A stretch of 39,347 nucleotides of DNA from Clostridia bacterium (GTDB lineage Bacteria; Bacillota; Clostridia; Oscillospirales; Acutalibacteraceae), in contig JAFXCH010000047.1 in assembly GCA_017516485.1 (NCBI GenBank), positions 1 to 39,347 of the forward strand. The letters are read 5' to 3'. The notes under the pieces are model-generated. The model was not told where the DNA came from and made no database searches. It was given only the letters and a program-made list of their open reading frames with translations. Shown piece by piece: positions 25,489 through 33,696 of the stretch. Position 1 is the stretch's first letter. The number at the start of each line of letters is the position of its first letter. Position numbers and translations under genes: made by a program.

Positions 25489-25724
25489 CTTACGACGAAA
25501 TTCTCGGTATTTTTGACCTTGAGGCAACAACCGTCTCCAAGGCAACTCGTGATTATCTTGCAAACGCTACAAAGCAGGGCAGGGTAGTCAATGTCGGCTT
25601 TGAATTACCGAAGTCGTTTGTTGTTTGCCGCGATAAGCTTGGCAACACAACGGTATATATATCACCTATCTCTCCGTCAACTCTGCTTAAACGAAGCAGA
25701 AACAGTCTGACGGGTATGAAATAA
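25455..25724 (+). CDS. remB: RemB (YaaB)-like regulator
   Basis: An 89-residue protein beginning [23 protein letters not shown], the pattern of the RemA/RemB (extracellular matrix regulator, YaaB) family. In Bacillus subtilis remB/yaaB lies immediately upstream of gyrB, as here, which supports the assignment. The family influences biofilm-matrix transcription in Bacillus; the role here is unknown. It overlaps the end of tadA by 34 bp in another frame, with GAGGAG upstream inside tadA, so the two are probably coupled. Confidence 0.85.
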   Translation: MYLHLGQDTVVTYDEILGIFDLEATTVSKATRDYLANATKQGRVVNVGFELPKSFVVCRDKLGNTTVYISPISPSTLLKRSRNSLTGMK

Positions 25725-25743
25725 CAGTAGGAGGAAGTCAGTT

Positions 25744-27747
25744 TTGGATAATCAGGAAAAGGTTCAGAACATTGATGCTTTCACAGAAGAAATTAACGAA
25801 GAGGGTATCGGCCCCGTTGAGCAGATGGATACTGCTGTAAACGAGGAATATGGTGCAGGTCAGATTCAGGTCCTCGAAGGCCTTGAGGCTGTACGTATGC
25901 GCCCCGGTATGTATATCGGCTCAACCGGTCCCAACGGTCTCCATCACCTTGTATATGAAATTGTCGATAACTCAATCGACGAGGCTCTTGCAGGCTTCTG
26001 TACTCATATCGAGGTTGAGATTGAGCCCGACAATATTATCAGCGTACGCGACAACGGCCGCGGTATTCCTGTAGATATGAACGAAAAAATGGGTATGCCT
26101 GCAGTTACCGTTGTTCTTACCGTTCTTCATGCCGGTGGTAAATTCGGCGGCAGCGGTTACAAGGTATCGGGCGGTCTGCACGGTGTTGGTTCATCAGTTG
26201 TTAATGCCCTTTCCGAGTGGTTTGAGGTTGAGGTTTCACGTAACGGCAACATCTACCGCCAGAAGTTTGAGCGCGGTGCAATTATGAGTGACCTTGATAT
26301 CGTAGGTACAAGCGAGAATACAGGTACATTTATCCGTTTCAAGGCTGATTCCGAAATATTTACCGAAACAACAGTTTATGAGTTTGAGGTGCTTGAGCGC
26401 AGACTTCGTGAGTCCGCTTTCCTCAACGCAGGTCTCAAAATCACATTTACCGACAGACGTGACCCTGACAATGTCATCGAGCGTGTGTTCTGTTATGAGG
26501 GCGGCCTGAGTGAATTTGTCAACTATGTAAACGAAAGCCGCGGCTTTACTCCCGTACAGCCTGCTCCCATACACTTCTCAAGTGTACGTGACGACTCAAG
26601 TGCTGAAATTGCACTTATGTATAATGACGGATACAATGAAACACTTATCAGTTTTGCAAACAACGTCCGCACTATAGATGGCGGTACTCACGAAACAGGC
26701 TTCAAGACTGCAATTACAAAGGTATTCAACGATTACGGTAAGAAGTACGGTATCCTTAAAGAGGGTGACAAGAATCTTTCAGGTGAAGATGTCCGTGAAG
26801 GTCTTGTTGCAATCATCAGTGTTAAGCTGACCGAGGCACAGTTTGAGGGTCAGACCAAGGGTAAGCTCGGTAATACTGAGATGACAAAACTCGTTTCAAA
26901 GACTGTTTCCGACAAGCTTATGACCTATTTTGAGGAGAATCCGCAGGTTGCAAAGGCTCTTCTTTCCAAAGCTTGTGAGGCTTCACGTGTACGTGAGGCA
27001 GTGCGTAAGGCAAAGGAATCGGCACGTAAAACTGCTCTCTCCAATTCCAGCTCGCTTCCCGGCAAGCTTGCTGACTGTACAGATAAGAATCCCGAAAATA
27101 CAGAGCTTTACATCGTCGAGGGTGACTCGGCAGGCGGCTCTGCAAAAGAAGGCAGAGATAAAAACTATCAGGCAATTCTTCCTCTCTGGGGTAAGATGCT
27201 TAATGTTGAAAAAGCAAGACTCGACAAAGTTATCGGCAACGAAAAGCTGACTCCTGTCGTAATTGCACTCGGTACAGGTATTGATGAAGATTTTGATATA
27301 ACAAAGCTCCGTTATCACAAAATTATCATTATGGCCGATGCCGACGTCGACGGTGCTCATATCCGTACGCTTCTTCTCACATTCTTCTTCCGCTATATGC
27401 GTCCGCTTATCGATAACGGCTATGTTTATATCGCACAGCCTCCGCTTTATAAAATAAGCAAGGGTAAAAAAGTAGAATATGCATTCTCTGATGAGGAACG
27501 CGATGAGAAGATTGCCGAAATGGGTGGCAGCTGTGATATCCAGCGTTACAAAGGTCTTGGTGAGATGGACCCGATTCAGCTTCGCGAAACCACTATGGAC
27601 CCTGCAAACCGTACAATGCTGCGTGTTACTCTTGAAGATGCAATTCAGGCTGACGAAACATTCTCAATCCTTATGGGTGATAAGGTTGAGCCCAGGCGTG
27701 ATTTTATCGAAAAGAATGCAAAATATGTACAGAATCTTGATATCTGA
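25744..27747 (+). CDS. gyrB: DNA gyrase subunit B
   Basis: A 667-residue ATPase subunit of DNA gyrase. It has an acidic N-terminal extension of about 38 residues before [20 protein letters not shown], then the GHKL motifs ([30 protein letters not shown]). TOPRIM blocks are [19 protein letters not shown] and [14 protein letters not shown]; the C-terminal [14 protein letters not shown] and DLL-type end follow. [17 protein letters not shown] favours GyrB over ParE. TTG 25744 has GGAGG at 9 nt. The neighbour remB matches Bacillus order, but recF and gyrA are not adjacent. glyA follows after 20 bp. Confidence 0.97.
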   Translation: MDNQEKVQNIDAFTEEINEEGIGPVEQMDTAVNEEYGAGQIQVLEGLEAVRMRPGMYIGSTGPNGLHHLVYEIVDNSIDEALAGFCTHIEVEIEPDNIISVRDNGRGIPVDMNEKMGMPAVTVVLTVLHAGGKFGGSGYKVSGGLHGVGSSVVNALSEWFEVEVSRNGNIYRQKFERGAIMSDLDIVGTSENTGTFIRFKADSEIFTETTVYEFEVLERRLRESAFLNAGLKITFTDRRDPDNVIERVFCYEGGLSEFVNYVNESRGFTPVQPAPIHFSSVRDDSSAEIALMYNDGYNETLISFANNVRTIDGGTHETGFKTAITKVFNDYGKKYGILKEGDKNLSGEDVREGLVAIISVKLTEAQFEGQTKGKLGNTEMTKLVSKTVSDKLMTYFEENPQVAKALLSKACEASRVREAVRKAKESARKTALSNSSSLPGKLADCTDKNPENTELYIVEGDSAGGSAKEGRDKNYQAILPLWGKMLNVEKARLDKVIGNEKLTPVVIALGTGIDEDFDITKLRYHKIIIMADADVDGAHIRTLLLTFFFRYMRPLIDNGYVYIAQPPLYKISKGKKVEYAFSDEERDEKIAEMGGSCDIQRYKGLGEMDPIQLRETTMDPANRTMLRVTLEDAIQADETFSILMGDKVEPRRDFIEKNAKYVQNLDI

Positions 27748-27767
27748 TAAATCGGAGGTATTTTAAA

Positions 27768-29015
27768 ATGTTTGAAAATGTACTTGATTCAATCTCTCTT
27801 ATCCGTGAAACCGATGCGGAAGTAGCAGATGCCATGCAGCTTGAGCTTGCACGTCAGAAGCGTAATATCGAGCTTATCGCATCCGAAAATATCGTTTCTC
27901 CCGCAGTGCTTGCCGCAATGGGCAGCGTGCTTACAAATAAATATGCAGAGGGTTATCCTGCAAAGCGTTACTACGGCGGCTGCGAGTGTGTTGATATCGT
28001 TGAAAATATCGCTATTGAGCGTGCAAAGCAGCTCTTCGGTGCAGAGCATGTAAACGTACAGCCTCACTCAGGCTCTCAGGCAAACTTCGCTGTTTATAAT
28101 GCATTCCTTAAGCCCGGCGATACAGTTATCGGTATGAGTCTTGATTGTGGCGGTCACCTTACTCACGGCTCACCTGCAAACCTCAGCGGTAAGCTTTACA
28201 ACTTTGTACCCTACGGTGTTACCGAAGAGGGCTTTATCGATTATGATGAGCTTGAAAGACTTGCTCTTGAGGTTAAGCCGAAGCTTATCGTAGCAGGTGC
28301 TTCCGCATATCCCAGAGTTATCGATTTCAGACGCATCGGCAAAATTGCAAAGCTTGCAGGCAGCCTCTTTATGGTTGATATGGCTCATATCGCAGGCCTT
28401 ATCGCAGCTGATTGCCACGATTCTCCCGTTCCTTTTGCAGATTTTGTCACAACCACAACCCATAAAACTCTTCGCGGTCCTCGCGGCGGTATGATTCTCT
28501 GTAAAGAAGAGTATGCAAAAGATATTGATAAGGCTATCTTCCCCGGCAGCCAGGGCGGTCCTCTTATGCACGTTATCGCAGGTAAGGCTGTCTGCTTCGG
28601 TGAAGCTCTCAAGCCCGAATTCAAGGCTTATCAGCAGCAGATTGTAAAGAATGCAAAAGCTCTTGCAGCTGCACTTCTCGAAAAGGGATTTAACCTTGTT
28701 TCAGGCGGTACAGACAATCACCTTATGCTTGTTGACCTTCGTCCCTTCAGCATCACCGGTAAAGAGCTTGAGAAGAGACTTGACGAAGTGTTTATCACAG
28801 TCAATAAGAATGCAATCCCCAACGACCCTGAAAAATTCTTTATCACAAGCGGTGTGCGTATCGGTACTGCTGCTGTTACCTCCAGAGGTATGGTTGAAGA
28901 AGATATGGTCAAGATTGCAGAGCTTATCTACCTTGCAGCGACTGACTTCGAAAACAGTGCAGACACAATCCGTGCCGAAGTTACAAAAATCTGCGAGAAA
29001 TATCCGATTTATTAA
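27768..29015 (+). CDS. glyA: Serine hydroxymethyltransferase
   Basis: A 415-residue pyridoxal-phosphate enzyme interconverting serine and glycine with tetrahydrofolate and 5,10-methylene-THF. [15 protein letters not shown] and [15 protein letters not shown] are at the N-terminus, [12 protein letters not shown] in the middle, and the PLP lysine lies in [14 protein letters not shown]. The ATG follows CGGAGGT. It shares the folate pool with folD and thyX in this window. It ends at a clear terminator, and is probably cotranscribed with gyrB. Confidence 0.98.
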   Translation: MFENVLDSISLIRETDAEVADAMQLELARQKRNIELIASENIVSPAVLAAMGSVLTNKYAEGYPAKRYYGGCECVDIVENIAIERAKQLFGAEHVNVQPHSGSQANFAVYNAFLKPGDTVIGMSLDCGGHLTHGSPANLSGKLYNFVPYGVTEEGFIDYDELERLALEVKPKLIVAGASAYPRVIDFRRIGKIAKLAGSLFMVDMAHIAGLIAADCHDSPVPFADFVTTTTHKTLRGPRGGMILCKEEYAKDIDKAIFPGSQGGPLMHVIAGKAVCFGEALKPEFKAYQQQIVKNAKALAAALLEKGFNLVSGGTDNHLMLVDLRPFSITGKELEKRLDEVFITVNKNAIPNDPEKFFITSGVRIGTAAVTSRGMVEEDMVKIAELIYLAATDFENSADTIRAEVTKICEKYPIY

Positions 29016-29029
29016 TCAACTTTTAATTT

Positions 29030-29058
29030 ATACAGCCTCGTGAGAGGCTGTATTTTTT
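29030..29058 (+). terminator. Terminator after glyA
   Basis: ATACAGCCTC (29030-29039) and GAGGCTGTAT (29044-29053) form a perfect 10-bp stem with loop GTGA, followed by a run of T. Confidence 0.95.
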
Positions 29059-29107
29059 TATCTTTATGTCACAGAATAGTCTTGAATATATAAAAAGGTG
29101 AATTGAT

Positions 29108-30406
29108 ATGAAGTCATTGTGGCGTAAAGATGTTGAAATGCCTGAGTTTCCGATACTTGAAGGCGATGTTAAAACAGATGTGCTGATAATAGGCGGCGGT
29201 ATAGCGGGAATATTGACAGCACATTTTCTGCATGAAAAAGGAGTGCCGTATATACTTGTTGAGAAAAACCGAATCTGCAGCGGTACAACGCAGAATACAA
29301 CTGCAAAAATTACTTCTCAACACGGATTGATTTATCATAAGCTGTTGAATGATTATGGTACAGAAAAAGCTGAAATGTATTACCGTGCTAATGAAAAAGC
29401 ACTTGCAGAGTATAAAAAACTTTGCAACGGTATTGAATGTGATTTTGAAACAAAAGATAACTATGTCTATTCGGTATCGGATAGAAAAGTGCTGGAGCAA
29501 GAGATGACGGCACTCTCAAAAATCGGCTGTAATGCACGGCTTTTTGATTGCTTACCTTTGCCGATAAATACTGCAGGTGCTGTCTCTTTCGGCAATCAGG
29601 GTCAGTTTCATCCGTTGAAGTTTCTTGGGAATGTTGCAAAAAAACTTAATATATTCGAGCATACCTTTGTTCGTGAGATGAAAGGGAATATTGCAATTAC
29701 AGACAGAGCCGTCATTAATGCAAAAAATGTAATTGTTGCAACTCATTTCCCTTTTATCAATAAGCACGGTATGTATTCACTTAAATTATATCAGCATCGC
29801 TCTTATGTGATTGCGCTTGAAAATGCACAGCAGACGGACGGAATGTATGTTGACGAAAGTAAAAACGGTCTTTCTTTCCGTAATTACGGGGATTTGCTTT
29901 TGCTTGGAGGGGGAAGTCACCGTACAGGTAAGGACGGAGGTAATTGGACAGAGCTTCGTAAGTTTGCTGCAAAGCATTATCAGTCATCATCGGAGATTGC
30001 GCACTGGGCGGCACAGGACTGTATGAGCCTTGATTCCATGCCGTATATCGGCAGCTATTCTGCAAATACTCACAGGCTTTTTGTTGCGAGCGGCTTTAAT
30101 AAATGGGGTGTTACGGGTGCAATGGTTGCGGCAAAAATACTTTGTGATTGTGTTATGGAAAATAAAAATGAATACGCTCAACTTTTTTTGCCTGACAGAA
30201 ATATGTTGAGAGTGCAACTCTTGCTGAATGTTGTTGAGTCTGCAGTCGGCTTTGTCGGCTTTACGGGCAAACGTTGTCCTCACCTCGGCTGTTCACTAAA
30301 ATGGAATAAGGCAGAGCATTCTTGGGATTGTCCTTGTCACGGTTCGCGTTTTGATGAGAAGGGGACGGTGCTTGATAATCCGGCAAACGGAGATTTAAAA
30401 AACTAA
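29108..30406 (+). CDS. FAD-dependent (DAO-type) oxidoreductase with C-terminal Rieske [2Fe-2S] domain
   Basis: A 432-residue protein. The dinucleotide-binding motif DVLIIGGGIAGILTAHFL with the following acidic VEKN lies at about residues 24-50, and the glycine-oxidase/DAO fold continues to GFNKWGVTGAMVAAKIL. The last ~60 residues form a Rieske domain with ligands CPHLGC and CPCHGS. Bacillus YhfW-type proteins have this fusion; the substrate is unknown. The Rieske tail ends rather early (PANGDLKN). No signal peptide, so cytoplasmic. ATG 29108 with AAAAAGGTG upstream. It lies alone between the glyA terminator and the small-peptide region. Confidence 0.88.
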   Translation: MKSLWRKDVEMPEFPILEGDVKTDVLIIGGGIAGILTAHFLHEKGVPYILVEKNRICSGTTQNTTAKITSQHGLIYHKLLNDYGTEKAEMYYRANEKALAEYKKLCNGIECDFETKDNYVYSVSDRKVLEQEMTALSKIGCNARLFDCLPLPINTAGAVSFGNQGQFHPLKFLGNVAKKLNIFEHTFVREMKGNIAITDRAVINAKNVIVATHFPFINKHGMYSLKLYQHRSYVIALENAQQTDGMYVDESKNGLSFRNYGDLLLLGGGSHRTGKDGGNWTELRKFAAKHYQSSSEIAHWAAQDCMSLDSMPYIGSYSANTHRLFVASGFNKWGVTGAMVAAKILCDCVMENKNEYAQLFLPDRNMLRVQLLLNVVESAVGFVGFTGKRCPHLGCSLKWNKAEHSWDCPCHGSRFDEKGTVLDNPANGDLKN

Positions 30407-30437
30407 ATACAGTTACCTCACTGTTACTTTGAACCTT

Positions 30438-30486
30438 AACTATTTGTTAATAAATAGTTGACACGTGGTTTACAACTTGTTATAAT
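30438..30486 (+). promoter_or_regulatory. Perfect consensus promoter with palindromic operator, peptide gene 1
   Basis: TTGACA (30458-30463), 17 nt, TATAAT (30481-30486): both boxes and spacing are exact SigA consensus. Directly upstream and overlapping the first two bases of the -35 is a dyad AACTATTT (30438-30445), GTTAAT, AAATAGTT (30452-30459). A dimeric repressor or activator could bind there. Ribosome site GGAGGT lies at 30505-30510. Confidence 0.85.
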
Positions 30487-30519
30487 TTAGTTAATAAAAA
30501 ACTCGGAGGTGAAACAGTA

Positions 30520-30666
30520 ATGGATCAGATTCTTGCATTTGTAGAGCAGCTCCTTTCTTACCTCAACGAGGGTGAGGCTGCAGATATCGTCGGTATGGTT
30601 AAGGATTCCGGTGTTGTTGAAATCGTTGTTAACTTCTTCAAGAGCATTTTCGAAATGTTCGCATAA
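30520..30666 (+). CDS. Small anionic amphipathic peptide 1 (unknown family)
   Basis: A 48-residue peptide starting MDQILAFVEQLLSYL and ending VVNFFKSIFEMFA. It has 8 acidic residues against 2 lysines, no signal peptide, no cysteine, and two predicted helical stretches split by NEGEAAD and KDSG. The ribosome site GGAGGTGAAAC is followed closely by ATG; the same leader and first codons (GGAGGTGAAAC...ATGGATCAGAT) head peptide gene 2, implying duplication. Codon choice (AAC, TTC, ATC) and its own perfect promoter and terminator suggest abundant expression. Its end motif recurs at the C-terminus of the secreted phosphoesterase at 35840. Size and amphipathic pattern recall beta-type phenol-soluble modulins or leaderless peptides, but no homology is claimed. 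Confidence 0.8.
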   Translation: MDQILAFVEQLLSYLNEGEAADIVGMVKDSGVVEIVVNFFKSIFEMFA

Positions 30667-30694
30667 GATTAACTTATATTTTTCCAACATAACA

Positions 30695-30724
30695 AAAAAG
30701 CAGGCTTTATAAACCTGCTTTTTT
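30695..30724 (+). terminator. Terminator of peptide gene 1
   Basis: AAAAAAGCAGG and CCTGCTTTTTT pair around a short A/T-rich loop, ending in a T-run. It makes the peptide 1 mRNA monocistronic. Confidence 0.92.
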
Positions 30725-30764
30725 GTGTTTTTTCAACGTTTTGTTAAAGAAAAGTAAATTTTAT

Positions 30765-30796
30765 TTGACAAACTGAAAACACAGTGATATAATCAC
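30765..30796 (+). promoter_or_regulatory. Perfect consensus promoter of peptide gene 2 with GTGAT/ATCAC dyad
   Basis: TTGACA (30765-30770), 17 nt, TATAAT (30788-30793), exact consensus with extended -10 TGA. The dyad GTGAT-ATA-ATCAC (30784-30796) brackets the -10 box. A related dyad brackets the -10 of the secreted-protein gene at 31879-31894. Part of GTGAT is explained by the extended -10, so a regulator is not proven. Confidence 0.82.
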
Positions 30797-30832
30797 ACCT
30801 GTAAACGTTTGTATTATGGAGGTGAAACTATA

Positions 30833-30982
30833 ATGGATCAGATCATGGAAATGCTTAAGAGCATCGACTGGGAGCAGGTTATCAACACAATTAAGGATAT
30901 CATTGCTAAGATTGAGGAGTCCGGCATCATCGATAAGGCTATCGCTGCTGTTAAGGATCTCATCGGTATGATCGCTGGCTAA
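30833..30982 (+). CDS. Small anionic amphipathic peptide 2 (unknown family)
   Basis: A 49-residue peptide, paralogous in its leader and first residues (MDQI) to peptide 1. Sequence runs MDQIMEMLKSIDWEQVINTI, then a Lys/Glu-rich amphipathic helix, ESG turn, and a final helix ending KDLIGMIAG. It has 9 acidic residues and 5 lysines, one Trp, no Cys and no signal peptide. Hydrophobic residues recur every 3-4 positions, so it should form two amphipathic helices that could bind membrane or self-assemble. Own consensus promoter and terminator, optimised codons. Possible roles include membrane-active peptide, assembly or signalling peptide; none is shown by the sequence. Confidence 0.8.
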   Translation: MDQIMEMLKSIDWEQVINTIKDIIAKIEESGIIDKAIAAVKDLIGMIAG

Positions 30983-31005
30983 TAAGCTGACGAAATTTGC
31001 TACAT

Positions 31006-31042
31006 AAAAGAAGGCACTTCGCAAGAAGAAGCCTTCTTTTTT
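31006..31042 (+). terminator. Terminator of peptide gene 2
   Basis: AAAAGAAGGC (31006-31015) pairs with GCCTTCTTTT (31031-31040) around a 15-nt loop and continues into T residues. Confidence 0.88.
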
Positions 31043-31122
31043 GTTTTGTAAAACTGATTTTAAAACAGGCTTAATGTTAATTCTTTTCTTCTTTGTCAAT
31101 AATAACGAGGGAGGGGAGATAA

Positions 31123-31842
31123 TTGAGCTTTGAAAAAATTCGTGTCGGCGCGAGGGTAAAACTTATAGGCAGGGTCAGAACAGGCAATCTTCTCGTACTG
31201 TTTTCTGCGTTTTTGCGGTTTAATGTGTATACACTTATTACTCTTCTTTTATTTCGTTTTGATGTTTTGTATAAGAGTGCTTTCGGGAAATTTATTCTTT
31301 CCTTGAGTGTTTTTACTTTGTGTTTAGCGGCATTATTGCTGTTATGTGCACGTACGGTTAAAGACAGGTGGTATGCGGCTATAAGTGAAGGATATTATAT
31401 GAATGTAACTGACTTTATAGCAGGATTTACGCTTCGTGATGTTTTAAATGCTGTTATGTGCGGTGTGATTTCGTCGTTTTTGTCGTTGATACGTATTTTT
31501 ATTTTTTGCAGTATTCCGTCTGTGCTTGCTGTATTGATTATTTTTCTTATGCGTGACGGTGTAAGCCGTGCTGTTCTTTTTATTTTGTTATTCGGATTTG
31601 TTACACTTACTGTATGTTCTGTGCTTTTTCTTACGGTGTCGCTTGGCTGTGTCAGCCTTGCACGCTCACTCTGCTTTTGCAGTACAAATAAATTTATCCG
31701 CATACTCAGCTCGCTTGAAAAAAACTGCTTCAGGCTTTTTTCTTTTTCACTGTTTTTGAGTGCATTTAACCGTTGTTGCCGACGTTTTTCTAAAATAGAA
31801 TTTGCACGTTTTATTCTGCTTTGTGATTATACTTTATTGTAA
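31123..31842 (+). CDS. Unrecognised multi-pass membrane protein in the peptide cluster
   Basis: A 239-residue protein rich in Leu, Phe, Val and Cys. A basic N-terminal segment (about 23 residues) is followed by about five hydrophobic stretches (near residues 24-44, 54-74, 103-125, 127-142, 147-170). It has a Cys/Arg-rich C-terminal region (about residues 210-230, NRCCRRFSK). I recognise no family motif. TTG 31123 has GGGAGGGGAG upstream. No good promoter is seen between the peptide 2 terminator and this gene, so it may depend on readthrough. Codon use is ordinary, unlike the flanking peptide genes, fitting low expression. Position between peptide genes suggests an exporter, receptor or protection partner, but this is inference from context only. 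Confidence 0.75.
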   Translation: MSFEKIRVGARVKLIGRVRTGNLLVLFSAFLRFNVYTLITLLLFRFDVLYKSAFGKFILSLSVFTLCLAALLLLCARTVKDRWYAAISEGYYMNVTDFIAGFTLRDVLNAVMCGVISSFLSLIRIFIFCSIPSVLAVLIIFLMRDGVSRAVLFILLFGFVTLTVCSVLFLTVSLGCVSLARSLCFCSTNKFIRILSSLEKNCFRLFSFSLFLSAFNRCCRRFSKIEFARFILLCDYTLL

Positions 31843-31862
31843 CTTCAAATCGCTTTGGGCTG

Positions 31863-31894
31863 TTGACTTTTTTTGACAGTGATGTTATAATCAC
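31863..31894 (+). promoter_or_regulatory. Promoter of the secreted 116-residue protein gene
   Basis: TTGACT (31863-31868), 17 nt, TATAAT (31886-31891) with extended -10 TGT. GTGAT (31879-31883) and ATCAC (31890-31894) form a dyad with 6-nt centre around the -10, similar to the 3-nt-centred dyad at peptide gene 2. Confidence 0.8.
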
Positions 31895-31951
31895 CTTGTT
31901 AATCAGCTTGTATGGGCTGAAATATTATTTTGTATAAAGGAGTCAACACTA

Positions 31952-32302
31952 ATGAAAAAGGTATTCAAAAAAGCACTTGCAGTAGTTATGTGTGTTGCTT
32001 TGCTCATTTCCGGCACAAGCATTATGTCATTTGCTGCAACATCAGGTGAAAATGTATCAAGCGCTCTCAACGATTGGATTAACGCTATCTCCAACTACAA
32101 GTGGTCCGATTTCTTTGAGTTCATTACAACAATTCTCGGCTTCTTCGGCTTCAAGGGCAGCTTTGAAGGTGTTCACAGCCTTCCCGAGCTTATGACCGAG
32201 TGGTTCGAAATGCTTGGCCCTATCGGCGAAATTTACGATAACTTCATCAACAGCGTTAACACAAGCGAGTTCCTTGCTTTCCTTATGGGCTTCCTTGGTT
32301 AA
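31952..32302 (+). CDS. Secreted small hydrophobic protein (unknown family)
   Basis: A 116-residue protein with a clear signal peptide (MKKVFKKALAVVMCVALLI..., likely cleaved after MSFA near residue 28). The mature ~88 residues are acidic and rich in Phe, Leu, Ile, Gly and Trp: SALNDWINAISNYKWSDFF, ITTILGFFGF, LTEWFEMLG-type helix and a final FLAFLMGFLG. There are no mature cysteines. The stretch around YKWSDFFEFITTIL follows the same spacing of W and I/L/F as peptide 2 (IDWEQVINTIKDII). Codons are strongly optimised; own promoter and terminator. ATG follows AAAGGAG. Probably abundant, extracellular or membrane-associated; function unknown. Confidence 0.85.
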   Translation: MKKVFKKALAVVMCVALLISGTSIMSFAATSGENVSSALNDWINAISNYKWSDFFEFITTILGFFGFKGSFEGVHSLPELMTEWFEMLGPIGEIYDNFINSVNTSEFLAFLMGFLG

Positions 32303-32320
32303 TTAACTGACAGCGTAAAT

Positions 32321-32348
32321 AAAAGCCTCCCAAAGAGGGAGGCTTTTT
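32321..32348 (+). terminator. Terminator between secreted protein gene and fucosidase gene
   Basis: AAAAGCCTCCC (32321-32331) pairs with GGGAGGCTTTT around a 5-6-nt loop, followed by T residues. Only 29 bp separate it from the fucosidase start, too little for a full promoter, so some readthrough seems needed to express the next gene. Confidence 0.92.
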
Positions 32349-32377
32349 TAATAGAAATTATTATGGAGTGATAGTTC

Positions 32378-33688
32378 ATGTACGAAAATAATTGGGAGTC
32401 CCTGAATTCCCGTCCCGTACCCGAATGGTTTGCCGATGCAAAATTCGGCATTTTTATCCATTGGGGTATCTATTCCGTACCTGCATATGCACCTAAAAAG
32501 GACTATGCCGAGTGGTACGGCTATGCCTGCAATATGGAAAATCCCGAAACTGAGGCACAGGTAAAATATAAGGCTCACCATGCAAAATATTACAATTCAA
32601 GACCTTATTATGATTTTATTAATGACTTCACCGGTTACCGTTTCGATGCTGAAAAATGGGCAGATCTCTTTAAGCGTGCAGGCGCAAAGTACATAAACTT
32701 TGTTTCAAAACATCACGACGGTTACTGCCTTTACGAAACAGAGTACGCACCGGGCCTCAACTCTGTAGAGTGTGCTCCGAAGCGTGATTTTATGATGGAA
32801 CTGAAAAACGCTATGGAGGGTACAGGTGTACGTTTCGGTGTTTACCACTCGGTTTATGAGTGGTGGCATCCCTATTACCTTGAAGACCCCGAAAAGTATG
32901 CTCTCGAGCATCTTCATCCCATGTTAAAGGAACTTATAGAGAAATATCAGCCCAATACACTTTTCACTGACGGTGAGTGGGAGCATGAGAGCTCTGTATG
33001 GCATTCAACCGAGTTTTTACAGTGGCTCTATAATGAGTCATCTGTTAAGGATTTCATCGTACCTAACGACCGTTGGGGTAAAGAGACAAGAGGTAAGCTT
33101 GGCGGCAATTTCACTACCGAATACGGTATTATCGATGTTTATCAGGGTCAGCTCAGACGCATTGAAGATGTTGAGCTTGACAGACCTTTTGAAGAGTGCC
33201 GCGGCATAGGCAGCTCATTCGGTATTAACAAGGAAGAGGATTGCGCAAACTACCTTACTCCCAAAGAGCTTCTGGAAACGCTTTGCTCACTTGTATCAAA
33301 GGGCGGCAACTTCCTTCTCAATATCGGTCCGGATGCTGACGGTACAATTCCCGTAATTATGGAAGAGCGTCTTCTTCAGATGGGCGACTGGCTTCGTGTA
33401 AACGGCGATGCAATCTACGGCACCCGTATATATACCAAAAAGCTGCAGGACGGTGTATATTACACCAAGAAGGGCGATGATGTTTATGCAATAATCAACC
33501 GCTTTCCCTTCGGCTCACAGGTGCTTGAGCACGTGCCGTATTCAGCAGACCTCAAAGCAACTCTTCTCGGCAGTGATGCTGTGCTTGAGGTTAAAGATAA
33601 CGAGGGCAGAACAGAGGTTATTTTCCCTGCAATCAACCCCGATACAGTTGACAGCAACTGGCTGTACACAATTAAGCTTTCAAAATAA
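32378..33688 (+). CDS. Alpha-L-fucosidase, GH29
   Basis: A 436-residue glycosidase of family GH29 releasing L-fucose from glycans. Family features: VPEWFADAKFGIFIHWGIYSVPA at the N-terminus, EWYGYACNM, the KHHDGYCLYETEY block, and the retaining nucleophile aspartate at residue 198 in TLFTDGEWEHES. NFLLNIGPDADGTIP follows. There is no signal peptide, so it should act on imported fucosyl-oligosaccharides in the cytoplasm. ATG 32378 with TGGAG upstream. It lies directly behind the terminator of the secreted-protein gene and upstream of a Gfo/Idh dehydrogenase and nagB, fitting host-glycan use. Linkage specificity cannot be told. Confidence 0.95.
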   Translation: MYENNWESLNSRPVPEWFADAKFGIFIHWGIYSVPAYAPKKDYAEWYGYACNMENPETEAQVKYKAHHAKYYNSRPYYDFINDFTGYRFDAEKWADLFKRAGAKYINFVSKHHDGYCLYETEYAPGLNSVECAPKRDFMMELKNAMEGTGVRFGVYHSVYEWWHPYYLEDPEKYALEHLHPMLKELIEKYQPNTLFTDGEWEHESSVWHSTEFLQWLYNESSVKDFIVPNDRWGKETRGKLGGNFTTEYGIIDVYQGQLRRIEDVELDRPFEECRGIGSSFGINKEEDCANYLTPKELLETLCSLVSKGGNFLLNIGPDADGTIPVIMEERLLQMGDWLRVNGDAIYGTRIYTKKLQDGVYYTKKGDDVYAIINRFPFGSQVLEHVPYSADLKATLLGSDAVLEVKDNEGRTEVIFPAINPDTVDSNWLYTIKLSK

Positions 33689-33696
33689 AAAAGATT

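Noticed and set aside
25744-27747. Assignment as ParE (topoisomerase IV subunit B)
   Set aside because: [17 protein letters not shown]-type TOPRIM context and the remB neighbour favour GyrB.
30761-31099. A 112-codon minus-strand frame across peptide gene 2
   Set aside because: The plus strand has a consensus promoter, ribosome site, optimised codons and terminator for the 49-residue peptide; the minus frame has none of these. The same applies to 30487-30690 opposite peptide gene 1.
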